The translations under genes and the position numbers were made by a program. The notes beneath the pieces were generated by a model. It was not told the origin of the DNA and searched no databases. It was given only the letters and a program-made list of their open reading frames with translations. DNA of 64,000 nt, taken from the IMG/VR virus record IMGVR_UViG_3300037502_003888, positions 1 to 64,000 of that record, one strand, 5' to 3'. Every line of letters begins with the position of its first letter. The stretch's first letter is position 1. The stretch comes from a virus. Shown here one piece after another: positions 25,603 to 33,270 of the stretch.

Positions 25603-26475
25603 TTAGCCCTTGGGGAACGGAGTTTTGGTGTTGACGCCCGAAGCCTGTGATGTCACGGGTTTTGGAGCAGCCTTTTGATCTTTCATCGTGGCACCAGCTT
25701 TGTTCTGGAAATCCGAAATGAGATCTTTGGTAGTGGGAGCTGGACGACCTTGAGCGATGTCACCGGTCATCTTCACTGGGCTTGCTGCCATGCCAGTCTG
25801 TCCACTGTTGTTGTTATTGATGCTTTTCTTGTTGATGCCAGGCTCTTCCGAAGTCACAGGCTTGGGAGCAGCTTTGAGGCTGATGGCTTCTGCCATGGGA
25901 ATACCGCCCATTTCAGGCATCATCTCAGCGGTGTCGTCCATTTCAATGGCATCGCCGCCTTCGCCAGGACCAAAATCATCGCCGTCGCCCATGTCATCGC
26001 CCATGCCGCCTTCGTCACCCATGAGTGACTCAAACTCAGCCATGAGTTCGTCGAGCTTGTCTTCGAGATCCATGACGCGATCTTCGAGATCGCCTTCGCC
26101 TTCACCGCCCATGTCTGAATCTACATCGGCATCAATGTCGATTTCTTCTTCGCCTTCTTCGTCGCCTTCCATGCTCATGTCGGCTTCTTCGTCGGTTTCG
26201 ATCTCATCGATCATGTCATCGGCAGCATCGCCGCCCATGCCTTCGCCCACGGCGCCGCTGGCAGCACCCATGTCGTTGCCTACATCCACACGACCTTCTT
26301 CAAGATCTTCATCTTCGTCGTCGTCGTGCTTGGCTTCGTCGATGTCTTCTTCTTCGGCCATGATGTTTTCGTAGATTTCACGGCTTTTGGCCACTACGAT
26401 GTCATGAAAAAGCTCACGAGCTTTTGCGTCCTCATCGTTGATCACATATTCGATCAACTGTTCAAATCGGTTCAT
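25603..26475 (-). CDS. 67: Prohead core protein, gp67-like, extended
   Basis: 290 residues. The N-terminus FEQLIEYVINDEDAKARELF followed by HDIVVAKSREIYENIM parallels T4 gp67, which also begins with a short helical L-I-E ... A-R-K-L-F segment and then turns strongly acidic. Residues about 40-190 are extraordinarily rich in Asp, Glu, Met and Gly. The C-terminal part has two similar segments, KAAPKPVTSEEPGINKKS and KAAPKPVTSQASGVNTKT, an internal duplication. T4 gp67 is only about 80 residues, so this is much longer. Its place between portal and protease genes supports the assignment. AAGGAG precedes the ATG and a TGTAAATA promoter lies 28 bases upstream. Confidence 0.75.
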   Translation of the reverse strand: MNRFEQLIEYVINDEDAKARELFHDIVVAKSREIYENIMAEEEDIDEAKHDDDEDEDLEEGRVDVGNDMGAASGAVGEGMGGDAADDMIDEIETDEEADMSMEGDEEGEEEIDIDADVDSDMGGEGEGDLEDRVMDLEDKLDELMAEFESLMGDEGGMGDDMGDGDDFGPGEGGDAIEMDDTAEMMPEMGGIPMAEAISLKAAPKPVTSEEPGINKKSINNNNSGQTGMAASPVKMTGDIAQGRPAPTTKDLISDFQNKAGATMKDQKAAPKPVTSQASGVNTKTPFPKG

Positions 26476-26503
26476 AGGAAACTCCTTGTGAAAAGTGTAA
26501 TTT

Positions 26504-26511
26504 TATTTACA
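26504..26511 (-). promoter_or_regulatory. Late promoter TGTAAATA
   Basis: A minus-strand TGTAAATA 28 bases before the ATG at 26475, in the short gap after the 73-residue gene. It is well placed to drive 67-21-22-23. Confidence 0.65.
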
Positions 26512-26565
26512 AAACCCGTGACAAGACCTTGGTTTAGTGCGCCAAAAAGAGTGGTTTCAGGGTTT

Positions 26566-26787
26566 TTACAGTGGTGGGGGCGCAGCAGGTGGTGCGTATT
26601 GCTGGCGGATGCGGTCAAGTTTTTCTCGGTATTCCACGGCGCGCACGTCGTTCATCTTGCGCAGTTTGTTGAGCTGGCGCAGGGTGAGACGTGTCTTTCG
26701 CAGATCATCTTTGGTGACCTGGCTGTTGTCCGCGGAGAGATCTTGATAGGCTTCCGGTTCTTTTTGATAAAATTCTGTCAGCAGCAT
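26566..26787 (-). CDS. Conserved small prohead-region protein (gp68 position)
   Basis: 73 residues: MLLTEFYQKEPEAYQDLSAD, then TRLTLRQLNKLRKMNDVRAV with a basic helix, ending in a Pro-rich APPAAPPP tail. A short protein of this type, with the R-K-T-R-L-T-L-x-Q-L-N-K-L-R-K-M core, sits between portal and protease genes in many aquatic T4-like phages. It occupies the area where T4 has prohead core genes 67/68. I do not see clear sequence identity with T4 gp68, so no symbol is given. CATAAATA overlaps the portal stop codon and ends 5 bases before the ATG, without a Shine-Dalgarno sequence. Confidence 0.65.
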   Translation of the reverse strand: MLLTEFYQKEPEAYQDLSADNSQVTKDDLRKTRLTLRQLNKLRKMNDVRAVEYREKLDRIRQQYAPPAAPPPL

Positions 26788-26792
26788 AGAGA

Positions 26793-26800
26793 TATTTATG
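26793..26800 (-). promoter_or_regulatory. Late promoter CATAAATA, abutting the start codon
   Basis: A minus-strand CATAAATA that includes the stop codon of gp20 (GCA TAA) and ends 5 bases before the ATG at 26787. Transcription from it would be nearly leaderless. Confidence 0.5.
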
Positions 26801-28613
26801 CGCCTACAGGTGCCGCGCCACCCGGTGCTCCAGCGCCCGAAGCCGGTAGCACTCCTCCCGGAGGTGCGGCCGGAGCCGCTCCTGGCGCGCCTGCTTCGGG
26901 ACCCGCACCGCCTTCGAGACCAGCTATCTCTTGGCCCATGTCAATGTCACCTTCGATGCCGCCCGGGGTAATTCCCACACTGCGTAGATCTTGGCCAGTG
27001 TCCTGTGGCATGTCGGGTTCGGCGCGCTCTTCAGCCCAGAGTTCTTCGTTCTCGCGCATCTCGTCTTCGGTGAGACCCAAGTAACGTTTCATGAGGAATC
27101 GCTTGGAAAAGTAAGGCAGGGGTTCCAGACCTTGGAATGCCGTGAGACGCACACCATCCAGCTCGCTCTGGCGATAGCTGGCAAAGTTCTGTGGCGGGTT
27201 GAAGCGCAGGGTGAACAGGCTGTTGTCAATGTTGAGTCCGCGCCACTTCATGAACATCTTGAACTCGTCGTCGAGTTTCTGCGCTATGGCGTTTTGCAGG
27301 CGCTCGCAGTATTGATTGAATCGATATTCTTGGATCAGGGCAGTGCCCACACGTCCGTCACTGAGAGCGCGATCTGAGTCGTCAGGACCCGTGGGCAGGT
27401 AACTGCTAGGCACACGCAGACCACGAGCCATCTTGTTGTTGAAATACTTGAGGTCGTCGATCTCGCCGAGATTGGTACCACCCGGCAGGGTCTCTACTGA
27501 GCTACCGCGACCGTCCTGACCCTGGGGGAAGAAATAGTCTTCGTTGATGCTGAGAGGATTGTAACTGGCGTCCATCATGTTGGCGCCGCCACCGGTGACA
27601 GTGGGTATGCGCCGCTGATGCATTTCGTTTTTAACACGTTCCACAAACTGCATGGCCAAGTGACTGGGCATGTTGCCCACGTCGATCTTGAAGATACGTC
27701 GTTCAGGTGCTCGGCTCACGCGGTAAATCAGCACGCTGTCTTCCAGCAATTCTTTCTGTTTGAATACCTTGTAGATCTGTTCCAGCACAGATCTACCAAA
27801 CGGCCAGAATACGTCTAGACCTTCGTTGAGGCTGAGATGCACGATGTGCTTGGCATCTAGGCAAGTCTCGTTCATGGCTGTCATGAATCGCGCATTGCCC
27901 ACACCTCCGCCCGCACCGCCGTTGGGCATGGTGTAATTGGCTGACCCCGATATGGTGCCTGTCACCGGATTGGTCATGTAGTCCGTGGTGGTCTTCTGGG
28001 CTATGGTCATGCTCTGGAAATTAGGGTTGATGTCACGCACCACATATTGTTCGGGCCGTTTGCCTTCACTTTCATTGACAATGATGCGCATGACCTTGCT
28101 CATGTCTACCCAGTACAGCTCAAAAGTCTCAGGATCACGCGCAAATACTTGATCCCCGTACTTGATGGTGTTGCGGAACAACTTGAATATCCTCTGATCA
28201 AACTTGTTGAGTTTGACCCACTGCTGCAGTTGTTTGCGTATGATGTCTACTTCGTGATCCGTGGGCTTGTCATTGTATTCCACACGGAACGGGGTCTTGT
28301 TGTCGTCGTTGAACTGTGTGGAGAATTCCGCTATGATGTCAAGGCAGGCGTTGATCTCCGAGTCCATGTCCATGTTTTCATACTGGTTGTAGCGCTCGAT
28401 GCGATTGGGGTGTCCCGAATACACTTCAGGCAGCCGGCTGGCATAGTTACGGAAAGTAAAGTCCGGTGGCATACCTTCGTAACCACCGTTGTTGCGTCCA
28501 TAGTTGGGCAAGCCAAACTGGTTGTGACCAGATATTGGACTCATTTGCCCCGATGTATCAGCTATTTTGAAATATTTGCGCCACGAACCACGTGGTCCTT
28601 GATTGTCCGCCAT
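26796..28613 (-). CDS. 20: Portal vertex protein gp20
   Basis: 605 residues (T4 gp20 has 524). Family blocks include YENMDMDSEINACLDIIAEF, IFKLFRNTIKYGDQVFAR, VYRVSRAPERRIFKIDVGNM, DYFFPQGQDGRGSSVETLPG, DLKYFNNKMARGLRVPSSYL and RFNQYCERLQNAI. All are strong gp20 hallmarks. It forms the dodecameric ring at one capsid vertex through which DNA is packaged and to which the neck binds. The last 60 residues are an Ala/Gly/Pro-rich tail beyond the T4 length. A CGTAAATA promoter precedes it by 18 bases, and an AGG-containing site precedes the ATG. Confidence 0.97.
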   Translation of the reverse strand: MADNQGPRGSWRKYFKIADTSGQMSPISGHNQFGLPNYGRNNGGYEGMPPDFTFRNYASRLPEVYSGHPNRIERYNQYENMDMDSEINACLDIIAEFSTQFNDDNKTPFRVEYNDKPTDHEVDIIRKQLQQWVKLNKFDQRIFKLFRNTIKYGDQVFARDPETFELYWVDMSKVMRIIVNESEGKRPEQYVVRDINPNFQSMTIAQKTTTDYMTNPVTGTISGSANYTMPNGGAGGGVGNARFMTAMNETCLDAKHIVHLSLNEGLDVFWPFGRSVLEQIYKVFKQKELLEDSVLIYRVSRAPERRIFKIDVGNMPSHLAMQFVERVKNEMHQRRIPTVTGGGANMMDASYNPLSINEDYFFPQGQDGRGSSVETLPGGTNLGEIDDLKYFNNKMARGLRVPSSYLPTGPDDSDRALSDGRVGTALIQEYRFNQYCERLQNAIAQKLDDEFKMFMKWRGLNIDNSLFTLRFNPPQNFASYRQSELDGVRLTAFQGLEPLPYFSKRFLMKRYLGLTEDEMRENEELWAEERAEPDMPQDTGQDLRSVGITPGGIEGDIDMGQEIAGLEGGAGPEAGAPGAAPAAPPGGVLPASGAGAPGGAAPVGA

Positions 28614-28631
28614 GCCTGGGATCCTTTGAGT

Positions 28632-28639
28632 TATTTACG
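28632..28639 (-). promoter_or_regulatory. Late promoter CGTAAATA
   Basis: A minus-strand CGTAAATA 18 bases before the ATG of gp20 at 28613, directly after the stop codon of the tape-measure gene. Confidence 0.65.
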
Positions 28640-31600
28640 CTAATTGGTGGCAGCTTGGGCCATTCTGCGGCTGGCATCTGCGGTCTGATTCTGTGCCCGG
28701 TTGATGTTTTCTAGGATTTCTATCATCCGGCTCTGCAGATCCACTGTGGGATCTCGGCCTAGAGCGTCCTGCAGTCCGGTCATCATGCTGCGTATTTCGT
28801 CGCGCAGACCATTGATGCTGGTGCCCATTTCTTCGGTGACACCCACCAAAGCCTCTACGCTGGGCACGTTCATGGTCAAAGCCCCGTCACCCAAGGGTAT
28901 CACAGCTTCAGTACCGTGTAGTTCTGCAGGATAGCCTGATTCAGGACCATGTGCTATACCACCATCGCGCATGCTGATGTGCGGTGGATCTCCGGCCAAG
29001 GGGCGGAATCCGTACTTGGCCAAGAGACCCAGCTGTTCAAGTTCATTGCGCTGGGCGCTTTGTATGTCCAAGGCCCGACCCACGTTGTGCAGGCTCATGC
29101 CCGGCGCTGCTTTGGGGTTGGAACCACTGTCAACATTGGCCTGTTCTTGTGGGCTGCGGTAAGCAGAGTTGACCTGCAGTGTTTTGCCGCCTGTGAGCTG
29201 ATTGTAGTCGCGTGCCATCTGCAGGAACGCAGATTCTACGTTGTCTGCTAGCTTGTCAAAGTGTTGTTCGCTGCCAGTGCCACCCGTGAATTTCACATAG
29301 TCCTTGGCGTCAACATCAGGAGGTGCCCCACCTCCAGTGGGCATGTCCTGTGCTGGAATAGCAGCAGCACCGCCGCTGCCCGCTGCCGCAGTCACTGGTG
29401 TCGTGGCTGCTGCACCGCCCGCAGGTGCAGCACCAGCCATGGGGGCCTTGGTTACCTGGAACTGCCGATCCACATTTTCCAGTATGCTGTCATAGAGAGT
29501 CTTGCGGCGCTCAGTGAAATTCATCAAGGTTATGCGATCTTGATCCGATATCAATCGGCTCTGCAGGGTGTTGTCGCTGATCTTTTCAGTGTCTTCCAGT
29601 ATCTTTTGTTGTGTGATTTTTTCGGTCTGGGTATAGATTTTCTGGGAATCCAGCAACTCCTTGGCTTCTTTGGACACATTTTCCATGATGGTGTTGATGT
29701 TGTCCATGTCAAATCGCGACTGCAAGGATCTCGCGCTTGCACCGTCAAGCCCCCTGGTTCCAGCCGTTGGCGCTGTGCCCGGTGGTGTTGCGCCAGACTG
29801 CGTGGCAGCCAGACCCATGTTCATGGCCATGACACCAAACTGTCGCAGCTGATCTTCGGTTATGACACCCTCTCGCCCGTGCAACACCGTGGGCGTGCCA
29901 CGGCCAAAATCTTCTATGAGCTTGCCCACTGCACCCAGGCTACCACCCGAACGCTGTTCATAACCCTCAAAACCTTCCATGGTACCACGACCAGAGATTC
30001 CAGAATCAGCCGCGCTTTTGCCGCGCTCCAGGCTGAAATTCTTGTTTTCTAGCTTGAGTATCTCACCCTGGAGACGCTTGGCTTCGGCACTGTCGCCGCG
30101 CTCCTTGGCTTTGCCCAGGCTATCCTGCAGGCCTTTGAGCTGTTCATTGTTCTTTTCCAGCTGTTGGCCAAGTTCCTGGCTGCGCTGCACATCCGCATCA
30201 CGTCCCGGCGTGATGCCAAACATCTTGTTGAGGCTTTCGGTGCCTGCCAGCGTGGCTTTGGCCAGACCTATCATGGCATCTTGTGCGGGGCCTATACCGG
30301 CCTTGACAAACCGCTCCATGGCTTCGTTGGCATCGATCTGTGTCTTGCGCAGCTTGCCCTGTTGATCCAGCATCTTGTCTGCAGCAGCTCCGCCTTCGGC
30401 GCCTTGTTTTTTGCGATCTTCTTCGATCTTGGCCAGAGTCTTCTGTATGTCTTGTTCGGCCATGCCGCGCAATCTCAGATCACCGGCGAGATCGCCCATG
30501 GTCTGATTGTAGGTGCCGATCTGACCCATGGTGGCACCCAAGCGAGTAGCAGTTTCGCCGTGCGCCCGAGCCACGCGCTGTGCACCTTCGGCTGCTTGTA
30601 TCTGTCCTGCGGATATCTGCTGGGCCACGCGCATGCTTTCGCCCTGCGTGGCCATCATGCTCTTTTGCGCGGCTTCGGTCTGTACGTTGTTGGTGGATAT
30701 ATCCGCAAAACCCTGCGCGGCTTCTTTGTTCTGGCTATACAGCACCAGATAGGTATCTTCCAGGGCTTTGGCTTCGTCTTTGCGTCCTTGCTGTCTCAGC
30801 TCTTCGAGCTTGGCTGCAAACCTTTCTTGGCTGCGGATCTGCTCGCGTGCTGCTTCTTGTTCCTGGCGCGCCATGCCCGTGAGCTTGGTCAGCGCATCTT
30901 GTTCCATGAGATATTTGCGCGCACCTTCGGCCAGCTGTGCGGTGGTCTGATTGTTGACGTTGCCAGCTACGCGCTGTTGTTTGATGTAACCCACCATGCC
31001 CTCAGTGACATCCTGCATGCTGAGACCCATCTTGATAAAGCCTTCGCGATTGCCTTCCAGGGCCTTGCCCATGTCGGCCAGCTTCTTGCGACCATCAAAA
31101 ACGCTGCCGCCAAACAGTGCGAGATCTTTGGAGTTGGCTGTGACTATGCTGACGAAGTCACCCAGCTCGTTCATGCTGAGTCCCAGCTTCTTGGTGTCTT
31201 CAAACAAGCCAGACATGCCGTCGGCAGCGGCACCACCAGCCTTGGCCATGCCAGCATAGCCGGTGTAGAGCTTGTCGGCCATCTCATTGGCGGCCTGTGC
31301 ATATTTGGTCACGCCCGCTGTGATGGCCGTGAGTCCTGCTATGAGTCCTTTGATCAGTGGGCCGCCCGGTATCAGCAGCGCCAGCGCAGTGCCTGCGGCC
31401 GTGGCCGCAGCCGAGAGACTGCCCAGGCTATCGTTCAGCGCTGCTGCACCTTTTTTGCCATCCAGCATGGCACGACCAGCACCCATGACGCCCTGGGTGA
31501 GATGCCCCAGCGCAGAGCTGCCAGCACGGGCAGATTCATCAAATCTCGCAGCAGACTGGCGCTGGGCCTTGGTGAGCTTGTCTTGCTCTTCTTCGGCATC

Positions 31601-31777
31601 TTCCAGTGCGCTGGAATAGCTGCGGAACGCAGCAGCACCGGTCTTGGCCGCGCGTGCCTGATCTTCCAGCAGCTGGTTGTTGACGTTCACTGCTCGAGTC
31701 ATCTGTTCCACTGCCCGCATCTGGGCGTCGATGAGTCTTGCTAGATCCTCGCTGCTGCGTTGTATATCGTCGGCCAT
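28640..31777 (-). CDS. Tape-measure protein with C-terminal M15 peptidase domain
   Basis: 1045 residues. The first 700 or so are helical and Ala/Gln/Lys-rich with long coiled coils. A Gly/Ala hydrophobic stretch at about 120-160 (TALALLIPGGPLIKGLIAGL) is typical of tape-measure proteins, which set tail length (T4 gp29 role). Residues about 850-935 form a VanY/D-Ala-D-Ala carboxypeptidase-like M15 domain: LQVNSAYRSPQEQANVD, SLHNVGRALDI (the zinc S-x-H-x-x-G-x-A-x-D motif) and DPPHISM with the second zinc His. It probably opens peptidoglycan during DNA entry. It is transcribed from a TATAAATA promoter divergent from the hub gene. Confidence 0.85.
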   Translation of the reverse strand: MADDIQRSSEDLARLIDAQMRAVEQMTRAVNVNNQLLEDQARAAKTGAAAFRSYSSALEDAEEEQDKLTKAQRQSAARFDESARAGSSALGHLTQGVMGAGRAMLDGKKGAAALNDSLGSLSAAATAAGTALALLIPGGPLIKGLIAGLTAITAGVTKYAQAANEMADKLYTGYAGMAKAGGAAADGMSGLFEDTKKLGLSMNELGDFVSIVTANSKDLALFGGSVFDGRKKLADMGKALEGNREGFIKMGLSMQDVTEGMVGYIKQQRVAGNVNNQTTAQLAEGARKYLMEQDALTKLTGMARQEQEAAREQIRSQERFAAKLEELRQQGRKDEAKALEDTYLVLYSQNKEAAQGFADISTNNVQTEAAQKSMMATQGESMRVAQQISAGQIQAAEGAQRVARAHGETATRLGATMGQIGTYNQTMGDLAGDLRLRGMAEQDIQKTLAKIEEDRKKQGAEGGAAADKMLDQQGKLRKTQIDANEAMERFVKAGIGPAQDAMIGLAKATLAGTESLNKMFGITPGRDADVQRSQELGQQLEKNNEQLKGLQDSLGKAKERGDSAEAKRLQGEILKLENKNFSLERGKSAADSGISGRGTMEGFEGYEQRSGGSLGAVGKLIEDFGRGTPTVLHGREGVITEDQLRQFGVMAMNMGLAATQSGATPPGTAPTAGTRGLDGASARSLQSRFDMDNINTIMENVSKEAKELLDSQKIYTQTEKITQQKILEDTEKISDNTLQSRLISDQDRITLMNFTERRKTLYDSILENVDRQFQVTKAPMAGAAPAGGAAATTPVTAAAGSGGAAAIPAQDMPTGGGAPPDVDAKDYVKFTGGTGSEQHFDKLADNVESAFLQMARDYNQLTGGKTLQVNSAYRSPQEQANVDSGSNPKAAPGMSLHNVGRALDIQSAQRNELEQLGLLAKYGFRPLAGDPPHISMRDGGIAHGPESGYPAELHGTEAVIPLGDGALTMNVPSVEALVGVTEEMGTSINGLRDEIRSMMTGLQDALGRDPTVDLQSRMIEILENINRAQNQTADASRRMAQAATN

Positions 31778-31788
31778 GATTATCTACC

Positions 31789-31796
31789 CATAAATA
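31789..31796 (+). promoter_or_regulatory. Late promoter CATAAATA (plus)
   Basis: Plus-strand CATAAATA, 22 bases before the ATG at 31819. It lies in one arm of a perfect inverted repeat (ATAAATAT with ATATTTAT, 4-base centre) and faces the minus-strand promoter at 31803. Confidence 0.7.
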
Positions 31797-31802
31797 TCCC
31801 TA

Positions 31803-31810
31803 TATTTATA
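31803..31810 (-). promoter_or_regulatory. Late promoter TATAAATA (minus)
   Basis: Minus-strand TATAAATA, exact T4 late consensus, 25 bases before the tape-measure ATG at 31777. It is face to face with the plus-strand promoter at 31789. Confidence 0.8.
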
Positions 31811-31818
31811 GGTGCCCA

Positions 31819-32658
31819 ATGAGTGAATCCAATCCGTTAAAACAGTATTTCCGCCAGCCCGCGATCTACATACGTTTGCCCAGCAACGGTCAGGGCTGGC
31901 AACCGGGATCGCTGGAGATGCCAGCCAACGGTGAGCTGCCCATATACCCCATGACCGCCATAGATGAGATCACTTATCGCACCCCAGATGCGCTGTTCAA
32001 CGGTCAGGCCGTGATCGACGTGATACAGAGCTGTGTGCCTGCTGTGAAAAACGCCTGGGCCGCACCACTCACAGACGTCAACACCCTGCTGGTGGCCATA
32101 CGCATAGCCAGTTACGGACACAACATGGAATTTGACACCCAGTGTCCCAAGTGCAACAACGAAGACAGCTATGATCTAGATCTCAGATCTGTGATGGACC
32201 AGCTGCGCAGTCCTGACTACAGTCGTACCATCACACACGGTGATCTAGAGATAAGATTCCGCAGCATGAACTATCGCGAGCAGAACGCCTCTAATCTTGA
32301 ACAGTTTGAAAATCAGCAGCTGGTACGGGCCATACCCGCTAGTGATCTGCCCGAAGAAGAAAAAGTGCAGCGCATGACCGAAGTCATGAAAAGCATCACG
32401 AAACTCACGGTGCGAGCCCTGACCAACAGCATTGACAGCATCCGCGCGCCCGATGCACAGGTCACTGACTCAGCGCACATCGAAGAGTTCCTCAACAACT
32501 GCGATCGCGCACTGTTTACTCGCATACGAGATCATGTGATCGAGCTGAGGTCCAGCACCGACATCAGGCCTGTGCCCATCAAGTGCACCAATTGCACGCA
32601 TGAATATCAGCAGGGCATCAATCTGGACATGGCCAATTTTTTCGCACCCGCCTCTTGA
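31819..32658 (+). CDS. 26: Baseplate hub subunit, gp26-type; possible tail assembly chaperone
   Basis: 279 residues. It matches the T4 gp26-type baseplate family: an N-terminal region with IRLPSNGQGWQPG and YPMTAIDEITYRTPDALFNG. It also has a CPKC pair (about residue 112) and a CTNC pair near the C-terminus that look like a split zinc ribbon. A helical segment KVQRMTEVMKSITKLTVRAL lies between them. The 3' end carries TTTTTTC in the correct zero frame, 13 bases before the stop, allowing a -1 shift into the 72-residue frame downstream. It lies beside the tape-measure gene, where other tailed phages keep frameshifted tail chaperones. The hub identity is likely; the chaperone role is inferred. 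Confidence 0.75.
   Translation: MSESNPLKQYFRQPAIYIRLPSNGQGWQPGSLEMPANGELPIYPMTAIDEITYRTPDALFNGQAVIDVIQSCVPAVKNAWAAPLTDVNTLLVAIRIASYGHNMEFDTQCPKCNNEDSYDLDLRSVMDQLRSPDYSRTITHGDLEIRFRSMNYREQNASNLEQFENQQLVRAIPASDLPEEEKVQRMTEVMKSITKLTVRALTNSIDSIRAPDAQVTDSAHIEEFLNNCDRALFTRIRDHVIELRSSTDIRPVPIKCTNCTHEYQQGINLDMANFFAPAS
32637..32643 (+). other. Candidate -1 ribosomal frameshift site TTTTTTC
   Basis: In the zero frame the bases read AAT TTT TTC, a canonical X XXY YYZ heptamer (T TTT TTC). The -1 frame is open from here to the stop at 32871-32873 and joins the small downstream ORF in frame, giving a 351-residue fusion. A stem-loop (CGACG with CGTCG, plus inner ATC with GAT) follows at about 32667-32689. 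Confidence 0.6.
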
Positions 32659-32873
32659 CGTTGGATGCCGACGAGATCGCGCGATACGTCGACGGCATGG
32701 ATCAAGAGGTCAAAAAAATCAGAGCCAATAATCTGCGCTTGGCCTGGTACATGCGTGGCGGAATAACCTATGATCAGGTCATGCAGTTGGGCTATCAAGA
32801 GCGACAGCTGATATCTGATCTCGCCAAAGACAACATCGAGACCACCAAGAAAACCAAGCTGCCTTGGTTCTAA
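32655..32873 (+). CDS. Small hub-associated protein; probably -1 frameshift extension of the gp26-type gene
   Basis: 72 residues if started at the TTG at 32655, which overlaps the preceding stop as TTGA; no ribosome binding site is visible. The text (DADEIARYVDGMDQEVKKIR, LAWYMRGGITYDQVMQLGYQ, then TTKKTKLPWF) is a small protein conserved next to the gp26-type gene in T4-like phages, with the telling W-x-M-R-G-G and T-T-K-K-x-x-L-P. The frame is -1 relative to the upstream gene and stays open back through the TTTTTTC site. The weak start, lack of a Shine-Dalgarno and position suggest that it is made at least partly as a C-terminal extension by frameshifting. Confidence 0.7.
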   Translation: MTLDADEIARYVDGMDQEVKKIRANNLRLAWYMRGGITYDQVMQLGYQERQLISDLAKDNIETTKKTKLPWF

Positions 32874-33270
32874 TCACCTACTATCCGAGATGTGCTTCGC
32901 ACATCTGTGTCTTTCGCTTGCGCTCAGACACAATTTCTTTCTGAAGTCATCATCCAGATTTAATGGTCATACTTGCCCGTAAGCCGGGCAAGTATGCATC
33001 ATCCGAGTTTGAACGATCACCTGCGTCAGGAGATTGCCGTGTCTCTGCGGCGCGGAGGCGGTTGTGCTGTACCCCCTACTCCAGCCTTGACTCACAACGG
33101 AACCGACAGTACCCCACGCAAGCGAAGCGGGTCGGCCAGGGTTGTATCTTTTTCACAGTTGCCCTGATCTTTTAGGCCTAAGTTAGCTTATCCTTTGACG
33201 CCCAAGTTCTGACAACGGGCGGTTCCGTTGCCTCAATGGGGCTGGGCCAAGACGCCCAGCACAGAGTCTA
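32874..33270. other. Noncoding convergent region with strong hairpins
   Basis: 397 bases between two converging genes, with no convincing coding frame. Three hairpins stand out: 32888-32906 (AGATGTGC, loop TTC, GCACATCT); 32906-32932 (TGTGTCT ... AGACACA); and 32968-32996 (12-bp perfect stem starting CATACTTGCCCG, 5-base loop). A distant inverted pair, CAACGGAACCG at 33095-33105 and CGGTTCCGTTG at 33220-33230, could close a large structure. T-tracts are absent after the main hairpins, so simple terminators are not the full explanation. No tRNA or rRNA match is seen. A structured RNA, a processing site or a protein-binding site is possible. Confidence 0.5.

Noticed and set aside
30164-31744. 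526-residue plus-strand ORF opposite the tape-measure gene
   Set aside because: It is antisense to a clear coiled-coil and M15 protein. It is rich in Leu, Cys and His in the way typical of antisense frames.
32985-33040. tRNA-like T-loop GTTCAAACTC on the minus strand
   Set aside because: The flanking bases do not form the 5-bp T stem, and no acceptor, D or anticodon arm can be assembled around it.
32963-33175. Two short plus-strand ORFs (70 and 64 residues) in the noncoding gap
   Set aside because: Both overlap each other and a 12-bp hairpin. Their composition is erratic (Arg, Ser, Cys, Pro), no ribosome binding site exists and no family pattern is seen.
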